In this document: positions 33,405 through 41,587 of the stretch, piece by piece | How positions within the stretch are numbered: the stretch's first letter is position 1 | How the letters are laid out: each line of letters opens with the position of its first letter | NCBI RefSeq assembly: GCF_003977605.1 | Contig: NZ_RYYU01000001.1 | Location: 2,296,600-2,360,599, forward strand | Reading direction: 5' to 3' | Origin: Prevotella koreensis | GTDB lineage: Bacteria; Bacteroidota; Bacteroidia; Bacteroidales; Bacteroidaceae | DNA length: 64,000 nt | Position numbers and translations under genes: made by a program | The notes under the pieces: generated by a model | Database searches by the model: none | The model's input: only the letters and a program-made list of their open reading frames with translations | Told to the model about the DNA's origin: nothing

Positions 33405-34307
33405 ATGAATTTTTTTACAAAAGAAGTGAAGATTGCACTCGTTGCCATAGTAGGTCTTGTGGTGCTCTTCTACGGGCTGAATTTCCTTAAAGGTCTCAGC
33501 ATTTTCTCATCAGAAAAAATCTATTATATAAAGTTCAAGGATGTAAGCGGACTGTCACAGTCGAGTCCTATCTATGCCAACGGATTCCGCGTGGGGGTGG
33601 TTAAGGAGGTGATATTCGACTATTCAAATCCTGAGAGCGTGAAGGTGGCAGTGAATGTGGACAAGCAACTGAACATGCCGGAAGGTACGTCAGCAGAGAT
33701 AGTGAGCGATGTGCTCGGCAACGTGCAGGTGAACTTGCTTTTCGGTGACAATAAGGGACGCCAACTCGAACCGGGGGCGGTAATAGAAGGAGAAATTAAT
33801 GAAGGCGCACTCGGACAGGTGAAGAAGATGATACCGACGATAGAGAAGATATTGCCGAAACTCGACTCTATAATGACCAATCTTAATGTGCTGCTCACCG
33901 ACCCGGCAGTCGCGCAATCGCTGCATAACGTGGAAACCGTAACGGCAAATCTTACCACATCGACACGCCAACTGAACATGCTCATGGGACAACTCAATCG
34001 TGACGTGCCGGCAATGACACAGCGTGCGGGCAGACTGATGGATAACGCCAATATGGTGACAGAGAACCTTACAAAAGTTGATGTTGAGCAGACAATTAGA
34101 AAGGTGAATGCTACGCTCGACAACGTGCAGCAGTTCACCGAGCAACTCAATAGTAACAATGGCTCGCTCGGATTGCTGATGCGCGACCAGTCGCTCTACA
34201 ATAATCTCAATTCCACGATGCAGTCGGCCGACTCACTGCTGATAAACCTCCGCGAGAACCCGAAACGTTATGTGCATTTCTCTTTATTCGGACGTAAGAA
34301 TAAATAA
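33405..34307 (+). CDS. MlaD/MCE-domain protein
   Basis: 300 residues: one N-terminal helix (about 8-28, VKIALVAIVGLVVLFYGLNFL), an MCE domain (about 38-118: IKFKDVSGLSQSSPIYANGF, VGVVKEVIFD, VNVDKQLNMPEGTSAEIVSD, LGNVQVNLLFG) and a long C-terminal coiled-coil or needle region with heptads (TIEKILPKLDSIMTNLNVLL, LNSTMQSADSLLINLRENP). Such proteins carry lipids between inner and outer membranes with an MlaE/MlaF ABC transporter, which is not in the window. It shares a transcript with the amidase. Confidence 0.92.
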   Translation: MNFFTKEVKIALVAIVGLVVLFYGLNFLKGLSIFSSEKIYYIKFKDVSGLSQSSPIYANGFRVGVVKEVIFDYSNPESVKVAVNVDKQLNMPEGTSAEIVSDVLGNVQVNLLFGDNKGRQLEPGAVIEGEINEGALGQVKKMIPTIEKILPKLDSIMTNLNVLLTDPAVAQSLHNVETVTANLTTSTRQLNMLMGQLNRDVPAMTQRAGRLMDNANMVTENLTKVDVEQTIRKVNATLDNVQQFTEQLNSNNGSLGLLMRDQSLYNNLNSTMQSADSLLINLRENPKRYVHFSLFGRKNK

Positions 34308-34769
34308 AATACCGACTTGTTTGTTTGGTATAAATATGTATAAAATATTCTTTGTTAATTAAAAAGCGTCTAAATAACAAAACGGCTGATTACGAACTTG
34401 AAGTCTCATGACCCAAGTGTTTGTAATTAGCCGTTTTAGCGTTTTTTTTAGAACTTTAATCTTATGTTTTTGCCTTTTCTTGAAATAGGTCGTAAGTCGC
34501 AATAATACAGGTACTTCGATATTTGCAAGCCCCTTTTTTGTATTGTTTTTTCATCTTCTCTTAAGTGCAATGATTTTAGGACTTTAGCAAATCGGGATAT
34601 TTTTTCAAAAAAAGGAATATTTGTTAGTTTCATTTTTTTTTCCGAAATTTGCACTCGTGAATGTCGAAATACCTTTTCGTGGAAATGAAGAATTTTCTGA
34701 AAGTTCACGAAAGGAAAAACATAAAGCTGACTATTGGGAACATACACCCCAAAAATTAGTAATTGATTG
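34308..34769. other. Gap upstream of dnaA
   Basis: 462 bp: the MlaD-side terminator (34379-34448), then AT-rich sequence with a possible promoter (TTTG at 34620 and GAAATTTG near 34643). I found no cluster of DnaA boxes, so there is no support for an origin here. Confidence 0.5.
34379..34448 (+). terminator. Terminator of the amidase-MlaD transcript
   Basis: 15-bp stem AAAACGGCTGATTAC (34379-34393) with GTAATTAGCCGTTTT (34423-34437), one T-G pair, then a T-tract at 34442-34448. Confidence 0.82.
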
Positions 34770-36179
34770 ATGGCAAAGAGAAACCAAAACCTCTGGGACG
34801 AAACTCTCCGTTTGATAAAAGAGAATGTCTCGGAACAGCAATTCAACACGCTTTTCAAGCTGATGATGCTTGAGAGTTACGATGAGAATTCTAAAGTGAT
34901 ATTGGTGAAAATTCCAAGCATGTTCGTATATGAATATGTGGAGGAGCATTATGCCGATTTGCTGCGCAAGGTTCTCACGCGGACTTTCGGTGCCGGTTTC
35001 AAACTCAACTATCGAGTAATTGCTGATATGGAGCACGGTAAGACAAATGTGATAGAGTCGGAACCGGTGCCGAATATCGACAGACAGAGGCCGCGTTCGG
35101 GTGTCAATCAGTCGCCTACATTGCTTGATGCCGCGAAGCCGCAACAGATTGATTCGCAACTGAATCCGCATTTTACGTTCTCTAATTTTGTTGAAGGGGC
35201 GAGCAATAAGTTGCCGCGAACGGTTGGACTTTCCATTGCCGAACATCCGACTACTACTTCGTTCAACCCGATGTTCATCTTCGGTCCCAGCGGATGTGGC
35301 AAGACTCACCTTATAAATGCCATAGGTGTGCGGGCGAAAGAGTTGTATCCGCAGAAGCGAATACTGTATGTTTCGGCTCGCCTTTTCCAAGTACAGTACA
35401 CCAATGCGGTGCTCAAGAACAGCCTGAACGACTTCATACGTTTCTATCAGACAATCGATATGCTTATCGTTGACGATATTCAGGAGTGGATGAGTGCGGC
35501 AAAGACACAAGACACGTTCTTCCATATCTTCAACCATTTGTTCCGAAACGGAAAGCGCATAATTCTTGCTTGTGATCGTCCTCCGGTTGACTTGAAGGGT
35601 ATGCACGAACGTCTGCTGACGCGCTTCGCGTGCGGACTGACGGCAGAATTGGAGAAGCCTAACGAACAACTGTGCATGGATATCCTGAACCGTAAGATAA
35701 AACACGACGGACTGAATATTCCTGAGGAGGTGGTTAAATATATCGCACAGACGGCCAACGGCAGCGTGCGTGACCTCGAAGGTGTAGTGAACTCTCTCAT
35801 GGCATACAGCATTGTCTATAACCGCGACATCGACATGACACTCGCAGAGAGGGTTATTAAGCGTGCGGTGAAGATTGACGACCGCCCGCTTACGGTGGAT
35901 GAGATAGTGGAAACGGTATGCGAACATTTCAAGGTGAGCACTTCGGCCGTGGGTAGCCGCAGTCGTAAGCGCGAACATGTAACGGCGCGACAGGTGGCAA
36001 TGTATCTCGCCCAGAAACATACCAAGATGCCGGCATCGCGCATCGGGCAACTCGTGGGCGGCCGCGACCATAGCACCGTGATACACAGTTGCTCGCAGAT
36101 AGAGAAACGAATTTCTGCCGACAGCAGTTTCAACGACGAAATGGCAGAGATAGAAAAGCACTTCAAACTGAAAAAGTAA
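34770..36179 (+). CDS. dnaA: Chromosomal replication initiator protein DnaA
   Basis: 469 residues from the ATG at 34770; the TTG one codon earlier is less likely. Domain I (about 1-85: LWDETLRLIKENVSEQQFNTLF) binds helicase loaders, domain II is short, domain III is the AAA+ ATPase: FNPMFIFGPSGCGKTHLINAIG (Walker A), DMLIVDDIQEWM (Walker B), and an Arg finger region RLLTRFACGLTAEL. Domain IV (about 365-470) has the DnaA-box-binding signature REHVTARQVAMYLAQKHTKM and GGRDHSTVIHSCSQIEK. It opens the origin for replication. Single gene with its own terminator. Confidence 0.97.
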   Translation: MAKRNQNLWDETLRLIKENVSEQQFNTLFKLMMLESYDENSKVILVKIPSMFVYEYVEEHYADLLRKVLTRTFGAGFKLNYRVIADMEHGKTNVIESEPVPNIDRQRPRSGVNQSPTLLDAAKPQQIDSQLNPHFTFSNFVEGASNKLPRTVGLSIAEHPTTTSFNPMFIFGPSGCGKTHLINAIGVRAKELYPQKRILYVSARLFQVQYTNAVLKNSLNDFIRFYQTIDMLIVDDIQEWMSAAKTQDTFFHIFNHLFRNGKRIILACDRPPVDLKGMHERLLTRFACGLTAELEKPNEQLCMDILNRKIKHDGLNIPEEVVKYIAQTANGSVRDLEGVVNSLMAYSIVYNRDIDMTLAERVIKRAVKIDDRPLTVDEIVETVCEHFKVSTSAVGSRSRKREHVTARQVAMYLAQKHTKMPASRIGQLVGGRDHSTVIHSCSQIEKRISADSSFNDEMAEIEKHFKLKK

Positions 36180-36233
36180 CATTTCGATATTTCATGTTTA
36201 TATATACGTCAGGTATCGAATACACATTTATAA

Positions 36234-36275
36234 GAAAGAGGAGACAGCAGCGAGCCGGTCTCCTCTTTCTGTTTT
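36234..36275 (+). terminator. Terminator of dnaA
   Basis: Perfect 12-bp stem GAAAGAGGAGAC (36234-36245) with GTCTCCTCTTTC (36258-36269), followed by TGTTTTT. Confidence 0.92.
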
Positions 36276-36285
36276 TGAGGTTCTG

Positions 36286-36756
36286 TCATGCCGCCTGATA
36301 ATAGGCTATGGCGTGTTTTCGCATGAGCACCTCGCTGTAACTTACGTGAATCCATGTTGCTCCGGTGCTTTTGCTGTGCTCGAAAATAAGTTGGTCGAAG
36401 GGCGTGTTCTTTCTGATGAAGTCATACATCTTGCGTCCCACTTCCATGGACGAGATGTGAATGTCGGCAGCCTCACCACGTATATGCTGCGAGTATTGCG
36501 CTCCGCCCACGGCCTTGTTGAGTTCCTGGCAGCGATAACCACTCGTAATCCTCAGCACTCCGAATCGCCGCCTTATCGGTTCAAGCACATTAATACACAG
36601 AGCCTGCAGCCTTTCCACGGTTCTCTTGTCGGGAATGTTCTTGATGTTCATCCTTATCGCCGTACCACTTTGGCACATTTCTTTTAGGGTGAAATGTTCG
36701 CTGAGCGATATTCCCATATCGATTGTCGTTTCTGTTTCTTTTGTGTGTTTATTCAT
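36286..36756 (-). CDS. Peptidase M15-type D-Ala-D-Ala carboxypeptidase (endolysin-like)
   Basis: 156 residues from the ATG at 36756 (MNKHTKETETTIDMGISLSE); the open frame continues upstream to 36975 but overlaps the preceding gene and has no family match there. The M15_3 motifs are LRITSGYRCQELNKAVGG, SQHIRGEAADIHI (zinc His and Asp) and GATWIHVSY (zinc His). Enzymes of this type cut peptidoglycan peptides; small versions occur in prophages and in Bacteroidales chromosomes near HU-like genes. No signal peptide, which fits an endolysin-like origin. It is 23 bp downstream of the 139-aa gene on the same strand. Confidence 0.85.
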   Translation of the reverse strand: MNKHTKETETTIDMGISLSEHFTLKEMCQSGTAIRMNIKNIPDKRTVERLQALCINVLEPIRRRFGVLRITSGYRCQELNKAVGGAQYSQHIRGEAADIHISSMEVGRKMYDFIRKNTPFDQLIFEHSKSTGATWIHVSYSEVLMRKHAIAYYQAA

Positions 36757-36779
36757 TTTGTGGGATATTAAGCATTGTT

Positions 36780-37199
36780 TCATGAAAATGTGATTAGTCG
36801 CAACAGCGGGTGTTCTGTTTTCTCCGCCTGTGCTATGATGCAGCATCTTCGGCACAGTGTAGCGTTGCGCACACCCATACGTGAGCATGCCCTTGTCACT
36901 GTACGTCTCGGATTGCGGGGAACGGTTATTCCGAAAGCCGTGCATGCACGTTCCACTAATGTGCAGAATCGGCACGGCGAACCATCATAGTTTGCCAGTG
37001 TGTCGTTCATGAAAGTCCAGTGTAGTGCTTCCATGAGGTCGGTTTTCGACGCGTTCCATTTCATCCTTCTACCATCGTTAGATGTAAGAACGAAAGCCAT
37101 GTCTTTTGCAATCTGCATTCTCATTTTTCGTTCCATCGCATTTCTTTCTGCCAATGCAACGTCTTTGTTTGCTGTGTTCCTTAATAGAATGTTAAACAT
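36780..37199 (-). CDS. Conserved Bacteroidales protein of unknown function
   Basis: 139 residues, basic (many Arg/Lys). Visible features are DMAFVLTSNDGRRMKWNAS, TDLMEALHWTFMNDTL, a Cys pair CRFC, RACTAFGITVPRNPRRTVTRA and a second cluster ATLCRRCCIIAQAEK. The layout (helix, Cys pair, basic loop, Cys cluster) suggests a small nucleic-acid- or metal-binding protein, but I cannot name a family. It forms a two-gene unit with the M15 peptidase. Its upstream region carries regularly spaced AT-rich motifs (37234-37360) that might be operators. Confidence 0.6.
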   Translation of the reverse strand: MFNILLRNTANKDVALAERNAMERKMRMQIAKDMAFVLTSNDGRRMKWNASKTDLMEALHWTFMNDTLANYDGSPCRFCTLVERACTAFGITVPRNPRRTVTRACSRMGVRNATLCRRCCIIAQAEKTEHPLLRLITFS

Positions 37200-37233
37200 A
37201 TTCCTTTCTTTTTTCTTGATAATTTTTAATAAG

Positions 37234-37360
37234 TCATTATAATAACAGGTGCCTGAATTATCATAATAATAGCCATCTGAATTGTCATAATACTAACTTT
37301 TCAAATCATTATAATCACAATCGTCAAAATCATAATAACTTTTTTTCAAATCGTTATCCT
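37234..37360. repeat. Regularly spaced AT-rich motif array
   Basis: Motif TCATTATAAT / TCATAATAAT at 37234, 37261, 37285, 37306 and 37330, with TCGTTATCCT at 37351; the steps are 27, 24, 21, 24 and 21 bp. It lies directly upstream of the leftward 139-aa gene. Confidence 0.65.
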
Positions 37361-37495
37361 TCTGAAAACAGAGTCGTCATTCCTTGTCGGTGAATTTCCG
37401 CTTGCAAAATTACCATTCCAATGTGCACAATTCGTTCAAACCACAATCCCTCTCAGTTAAAAAACATTATCCTTCCGGATTCTTTCCTGTGTCCA

Positions 37496-37549
37496 TTTAC
37501 CGCTCATCTCTCATCCTTTACCGCTCATTGCTCGTCACTTACCGTTCAT
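37496..37549 (+). repeat. Short periodic repeat, family C (locus 1)
   Basis: TTTACCGCTCAT at 37496 and 37517, and TTACCGTTCAT at 37539, with a period of 21-22 bp. Confidence 0.7.
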
Positions 37550-37558
37550 CCCTTCACG

Positions 37559-37641
37559 CAATTTCGCCCGATTTGCAAACCAATTTCGCCGAATTTACTC
37601 TGCAATCTCGCCCATTTTGCTCTGCAATTTCGCCCATTTTG
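37559..37641 (+). repeat. 22-bp periodic array, family A (locus 3)
   Basis: Four units begin at 37559, 37581, 37603 and 37625, exactly 22 bp apart: CAATTTCGCCCGATTT, CAATTTCGCCGAATTT, CAATCTCGCCCATTTT and CAATTTCGCCCATTTT. Confidence 0.9.
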
Positions 37642-37708
37642 TTTTCCTCACAAATATCATACAGTTCCCATTCAATCTTTTTATGTCATTCTTTCCTCCC
37701 TCCTTTGT

Positions 37709-37791
37709 GTCTTTAAGTCAAAACCTCTTTTTGTCTTTCTGTCCCCAACATTTATGTCTTTCTGTCCCCACTACCTTTCCGTTTTTCTGTC
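37709..37791 (+). repeat. Short periodic repeat, family B (locus 3)
   Basis: GTCTTTAAGTC (37709), GTCTTTCTGTC (37733 and 37756) and GTTTTTCTGTC (37781), with steps of 24, 23 and 25 bp. Confidence 0.8.
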
Positions 37792-37830
37792 TAAAAAATT
37801 CTTTTTGTCTAAAATAAAATAGGAATTTAT

Positions 37831-37861
37831 TTTGCATATTCCTTTTTTTATATTACCTTTG
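37831..37861 (+). promoter_or_regulatory. Promoter of tRNA-Met
   Basis: TTTG (37831-37834), 19-bp spacer, TACCTTTG (37854-37861); a consensus match 19 bp before the tRNA. Confidence 0.85.
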
Positions 37862-37880
37862 CACCCGCAAATAGGAAGAT

Positions 37881-37954
37881 GGCGAGATAGCTCAGCTGGT
37901 TAGAGCGTCGGATTCATAATCCGGAGGTCGTGGGATCGTGACCCACTCTCGCTA
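37881..37954 (+). tRNA. tRNA-Met (CAT), probably elongator
   Basis: 74-nt cloverleaf: acceptor GGCGAGA/TCTCGCT (first pair G-U), D arm GCTCAGCTGGTTAGAGC, anticodon stem TCGGA/TCCGG with loop TTCATAA, T stem GTGGG/CCCAC, discriminator A, CCA not encoded. The anticodon stem lacks the three G-C pairs of initiator tRNA. The T loop reads ATCGTGA rather than TTCRAnY. A tRNA-Ile2 with modified CAT cannot be excluded. Confidence 0.88.
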
Positions 37955-37966
37955 CTTTAGATTAAT

Positions 37967-38003
37967 TCGGGAAGCAGTTTGACGCTGTCTTCCCGATTTT
38001 TTT
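37967..38003 (+). terminator. Terminator of tRNA-Met
   Basis: Stem TCGGGAAG (37967-37974) with CTTCCCGA (37989-37996) plus an inner CAG/CTG pairing, followed by seven T. Confidence 0.88.
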
Positions 38004-38309
38004 ATATTGTAATTACCTTTTCTTTGTTCTATAAATCACGTTTTTTTGTTGTTATTAAAACGGTTAAGGGAAAAATAATTAATTTTATTAAACAAGGCTG
38101 CGTTGTTTCTTGTTCTTGCTTTTATATATATAATAAGGTGTGGGCTGTTTTTCATGTGTTGTTGGTGTATGTCCGGATGTTTTGGTAATTAATACTGTTT
38201 TTATGCTTTTTGCCTTTTACTATTTTAATTAAATTTTCCTACTTTTTGCTTGCTATTTTCTTGATTTTGGTCTTTTTTTAGTTAAAAACATAACTTTTTT
38301 ACTTAAATA

Positions 38310-38341
38310 TTTGGAAGTAAATAATATTTTATGTATCTTAG
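38310..38341 (+). promoter_or_regulatory. Promoter of the SusC/SusD operon
   Basis: TTTG at 38310-38313 and TATCTTAG at 38334-38341 (near TAnnTTTG), spacer 20 bp, 45 bp before the start codon. Confidence 0.65.
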
Positions 38342-38386
38342 CAGAGGTAACCTAAATTATTATTCCAATTAAAGACAAGACTGTTT

Positions 38387-41300
38387 ATGGTAAAAAAACT
38401 AACAATGATGTTTGCCTGTCTGTTCCTAAGTTTGGGAATGGCAATGGCGCAGACTCAGGCCTCCGGTACTGTTGTCAGTTCCGAAGACGGTCAGCCTGTT
38501 ATTGGGGCCACTGTAATGCTCGTAGGTTCAAACAATGGCACAATGACCGATTATGACGGTAAATTCACGTTGTCAGTTCCCGCCAATGGAAAACTTCGCA
38601 TTTCTTCCGTTGGTATGCGGACACGAGAAGTTACGGCAAGTCAAAACATGAAGATTGTCCTTACTCCTGAGGACAATGCGCTCGATGAGGTTGTGGTAAC
38701 AGCCTTAGGTATTAAGCGTTCGGCAAAGGCGCTTGGATTCTCGGCTACTGCTGTTAAGGGAGAAGACATTGCGGCTGCCCGTACAAACGACATTATGTCA
38801 AGTTTGCAGGGTAAGGTCGCCGGTCTTCAGATTTCTAACTCATCTTCGGATCCGGGTTCATCGAAGTCTGTAATTGTTCGTGGTGTAAGTTCGTTAGGAG
38901 GAACCAACCAACCCTTGTATGTTATCGATGGTGTTCCATTGACAAATGCTGCTGTATTCAGTTCTGACGGTCTAAACAAAGGTTTCGACTTTGGTAACGG
39001 TGCAGGAGCGGTCAATCCTGATGACGTGGAGAGTATGACAATTCTTAAAGGTGCTGCAGCGACCGCTCTTTACGGTAGCCGTGCCGCAAATGGTGTCATT
39101 CTTATTACCACGAAGGTCGGTGCAAGACAGAAGAAGGGATATGGTATCGAGTATAACGGCGGTTTGCAGTGGGAAACACTGTTACGTTTGCCGCAGATGC
39201 AAAACCAATTCGGTATGGGTTGGTATGGCGAGAAGACCGACAACGAGAATGGTTCTTGGGGTCCGGCATTCGACGGTTCGATGCTTAGATACGGAAACGT
39301 ATATGACTTTTCACAGAAGATGAAGTCATACCTGCCGATGAAAAACAATATCAGGGATTTCTTCGATGTAGGTTTCCGCTACAACAACAGCATTTCTTTC
39401 AATGGTGCTACAGATGTTAGTACGTATTTCGTTAGTTTGTCGCAGATACATGAAGACGGTATCATTCCGACAGATGCAGATAAATACAACAAATACACAT
39501 TCTCCGGAAGAGGAAGTCACAAGGTGAATAACCTTACTTTCAGTACATCGCTCAATTATGCTTACCAAAGAAACAACTTCGTTTCTACCGGTCAGGGTGC
39601 AGGTTCGATGTATAATAACATCATGCAGACACCGCGTGACATAAGTATCGTCGAACTGAAGAATCTTGATGACCCGTTCAATACTCCCGGATATTATTTC
39701 ACACCTTATGGCGTGACCAATCCATACTATATCCTGAAAAACTTCAAGAATGAGTATGAGTCGGAACGTTTCTATGGCAAACTCCAACTTGATTACGACT
39801 TCTTGAAATACTTCAAGTTGACATATCGTTTCGGACTTGATACAAGTACCGGACATCAGGAAACAGGTGCACCGAACCTTTCTGCTATCTATGCCGGAAC
39901 ACCTAACTGGGCAGATGCTCTGAAGAGTATTACCGGATATTATAATCAGAACACGACACGTCGTCGTGAAATCAACCAAGACTTGATGCTCACATTCGAC
40001 AAGGATATGATGGATGACCTGCATCTCAATGCACTCGTAGGTTTCAACGGAAATGAACGCACATACTCTTGGCTTTACGGTGGAGTGACAAATCTTACAA
40101 TACCTACATGGTTCAACCTTGGCAACTCGGCAGAAAAACCTATTATCGATAGTTACAGTCAGATGCGTAGGCTCATGGGTGTTTTCGGTCAGGCAGAAGT
40201 TGCTTATAAGAATATGCTCTATCTCACACTCACCGCACGTAATGACTGGTCATCAACACTGCCTAAGGGTAACCGTTCGTTCTTCTATCCCGGTTTAACC
40301 GGAAGTTGGATATTCTCAGAGATGTTCAATGATGACATGAAGAAAATCATTAGCTATGGTAAGTTCCGTGCCGCATGGGGTAAGACCGGTAACGATGCTA
40401 ATCCTTACATGACAGGAGTGGTGTTCGCACAGTCTTCTGCAAATTCAAGTGGATGGGCAAGTAGTGGTTTCCCATTCAGCAACGGAAACTGGAACGCATA
40501 CACACTGGGCAATATTCTTGGAAGCAAGACGCTTAGTCCGGAGATGACAACCGAAATCGAAATCGGACTTAACATGATGTTCCTTCAGAACCGCATCGGA
40601 TTCGACGTGGCATTCTATAACAGGGAGTCTGATAAGCAGATTTTCTCGCTCGATATGGATCCCTCAACCGGTTTCGGAGCGCAGAACATGAATCTTGGTA
40701 AGATACGTAACAGAGGTATCGAGTTGATGTTCAACGCTACTCCGGTTAAGATAAAGGATTTCTCTTGGGACATTATATGGAACTTCACCAAGAACTGGAG
40801 TAAGGTTGTAAGCCTTCCGGAGTCTCTCGGTGGAAGCACTGCAATTTGGGCATTTACCGGTGGAACCGGTCTTTATGCAGAGACTGGTAAAGAACTCGGA
40901 CTCTTCAAGGCATACGTTCCGGTTCGTGACGACAAAGGAAACATAGTTGTTGACAACCATGGTCTTCCTGTTAAAGATGCCGAGCAAAAAGTAGTTGGCA
41001 GTATGAACTATAAGTATCAGATGGGATTCAGTAATACGTTCCGTTACAAAGGAGTTTCGCTCGCGTTTGATATTGATATTCGCAAGGGTGGTGTTATGTT
41101 CTCGCGTACTAAGAGTATTAACTATTTCGTAGGTAATGCTATCCAGACTGCATACAACAATCGTAATCCGTGGATCATTCCTAACTCTGTAGTTGCAGAA
41201 ACCGATGCTAGTGGCAACACTATTTATACTCCAAACACTACACCGCTTGATGCTACAAACATCTTCAATTATTGGAACAATGGTGGCGATCAACTTGATG

Positions 41301-41569
41301 CAGCATTCCTTGTTGACAAGTCTTATGTGAAACTTCGTTCTGTCGTTCTCAGTTGGGACCTGCCAAGCAAGTGGCTTGCAAACACATTCCTGACAGGCGT
41401 AAGATTGTCGTTATTCGGCAACAACCTGCTATTGTGGACTCCTTCGGAGAATACGTTCATCGATCCTGAAATGACTTCATTCGGTAACGATTTGAAAGGT
41501 AACTTCGGAGAGTATTCCGCTAATCCAAGTTCACGTAAGTTTGGTTTCAACTTAACTGTTAAATTCTAA
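38387..41569 (+). CDS. SusC/RagA-family TonB-linked outer-membrane receptor
   Basis: 1060 residues. Signal peptide to about 22 (FLSLGMAMAQ). A carboxypeptidase-D-like regulatory domain (about 25-100: GTVVSSEDGQPVIGATVMLV, GTMTDYDGKFTLSVP) is followed by the TonB-contact and plug region (LDEVVVTALGIKRSAKALGF, DIMSSLQGKVAGLQI, VIVRGVSSLGGTNQPLYVIDG, ILKGAAATALYGSRAANGVIL), then a 22-strand barrel ending in the typical aromatic terminus FGFNLTVKF. With SusD it imports oligosaccharides or peptides across the outer membrane. No glycosidase is nearby, so the substrate is unknown. First gene of a four-gene operon. Confidence 0.96.
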   Translation: MVKKLTMMFACLFLSLGMAMAQTQASGTVVSSEDGQPVIGATVMLVGSNNGTMTDYDGKFTLSVPANGKLRISSVGMRTREVTASQNMKIVLTPEDNALDEVVVTALGIKRSAKALGFSATAVKGEDIAAARTNDIMSSLQGKVAGLQISNSSSDPGSSKSVIVRGVSSLGGTNQPLYVIDGVPLTNAAVFSSDGLNKGFDFGNGAGAVNPDDVESMTILKGAAATALYGSRAANGVILITTKVGARQKKGYGIEYNGGLQWETLLRLPQMQNQFGMGWYGEKTDNENGSWGPAFDGSMLRYGNVYDFSQKMKSYLPMKNNIRDFFDVGFRYNNSISFNGATDVSTYFVSLSQIHEDGIIPTDADKYNKYTFSGRGSHKVNNLTFSTSLNYAYQRNNFVSTGQGAGSMYNNIMQTPRDISIVELKNLDDPFNTPGYYFTPYGVTNPYYILKNFKNEYESERFYGKLQLDYDFLKYFKLTYRFGLDTSTGHQETGAPNLSAIYAGTPNWADALKSITGYYNQNTTRRREINQDLMLTFDKDMMDDLHLNALVGFNGNERTYSWLYGGVTNLTIPTWFNLGNSAEKPIIDSYSQMRRLMGVFGQAEVAYKNMLYLTLTARNDWSSTLPKGNRSFFYPGLTGSWIFSEMFNDDMKKIISYGKFRAAWGKTGNDANPYMTGVVFAQSSANSSGWASSGFPFSNGNWNAYTLGNILGSKTLSPEMTTEIEIGLNMMFLQNRIGFDVAFYNRESDKQIFSLDMDPSTGFGAQNMNLGKIRNRGIELMFNATPVKIKDFSWDIIWNFTKNWSKVVSLPESLGGSTAIWAFTGGTGLYAETGKELGLFKAYVPVRDDKGNIVVDNHGLPVKDAEQKVVGSMNYKYQMGFSNTFRYKGVSLAFDIDIRKGGVMFSRTKSINYFVGNAIQTAYNNRNPWIIPNSVVAETDASGNTIYTPNTTPLDATNIFNYWNNGGDQLDAAFLVDKSYVKLRSVVLSWDLPSKWLANTFLTGVRLSLFGNNLLLWTPSENTFIDPEMTSFGNDLKGNFGEYSANPSSRKFGFNLTVKF

Positions 41570-41587
41570 AGAACAGGAGGTATCAAT

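Larger units (their letters stand above)
37200..37880. other. Repeat-rich non-coding island
   Basis: 681 bp with no gene. In order it holds six AT-rich motifs at 37234-37360, family C units at 37496-37549, a family A array at 37559-37641, a family B array at 37709-37791 and the tRNA-Met promoter at 37831-37861. Four periodic repeat types lie side by side. Confidence 0.75.
37955..38386. other. Gap between tRNA-Met and the SusC-like gene
   Basis: 432 bp, strongly AT-rich: the tRNA terminator (37967-38003) and the susC-type promoter (38310-38341). No gene or anti-sigma/regulator is present, unlike many SusCD loci. Confidence 0.55.

Noticed and set aside
34731..36182. 483-codon open frame antisense to dnaA
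   Set aside because: It has no domain signature and mirrors the whole dnaA gene; it is a composition effect.
37559..37641. Family A array as a CRISPR
   Set aside because: The units are 22 bp apart with only 5-6 variable bases between cores, the arrays are tiny and scattered, and no cas genes are in the window.
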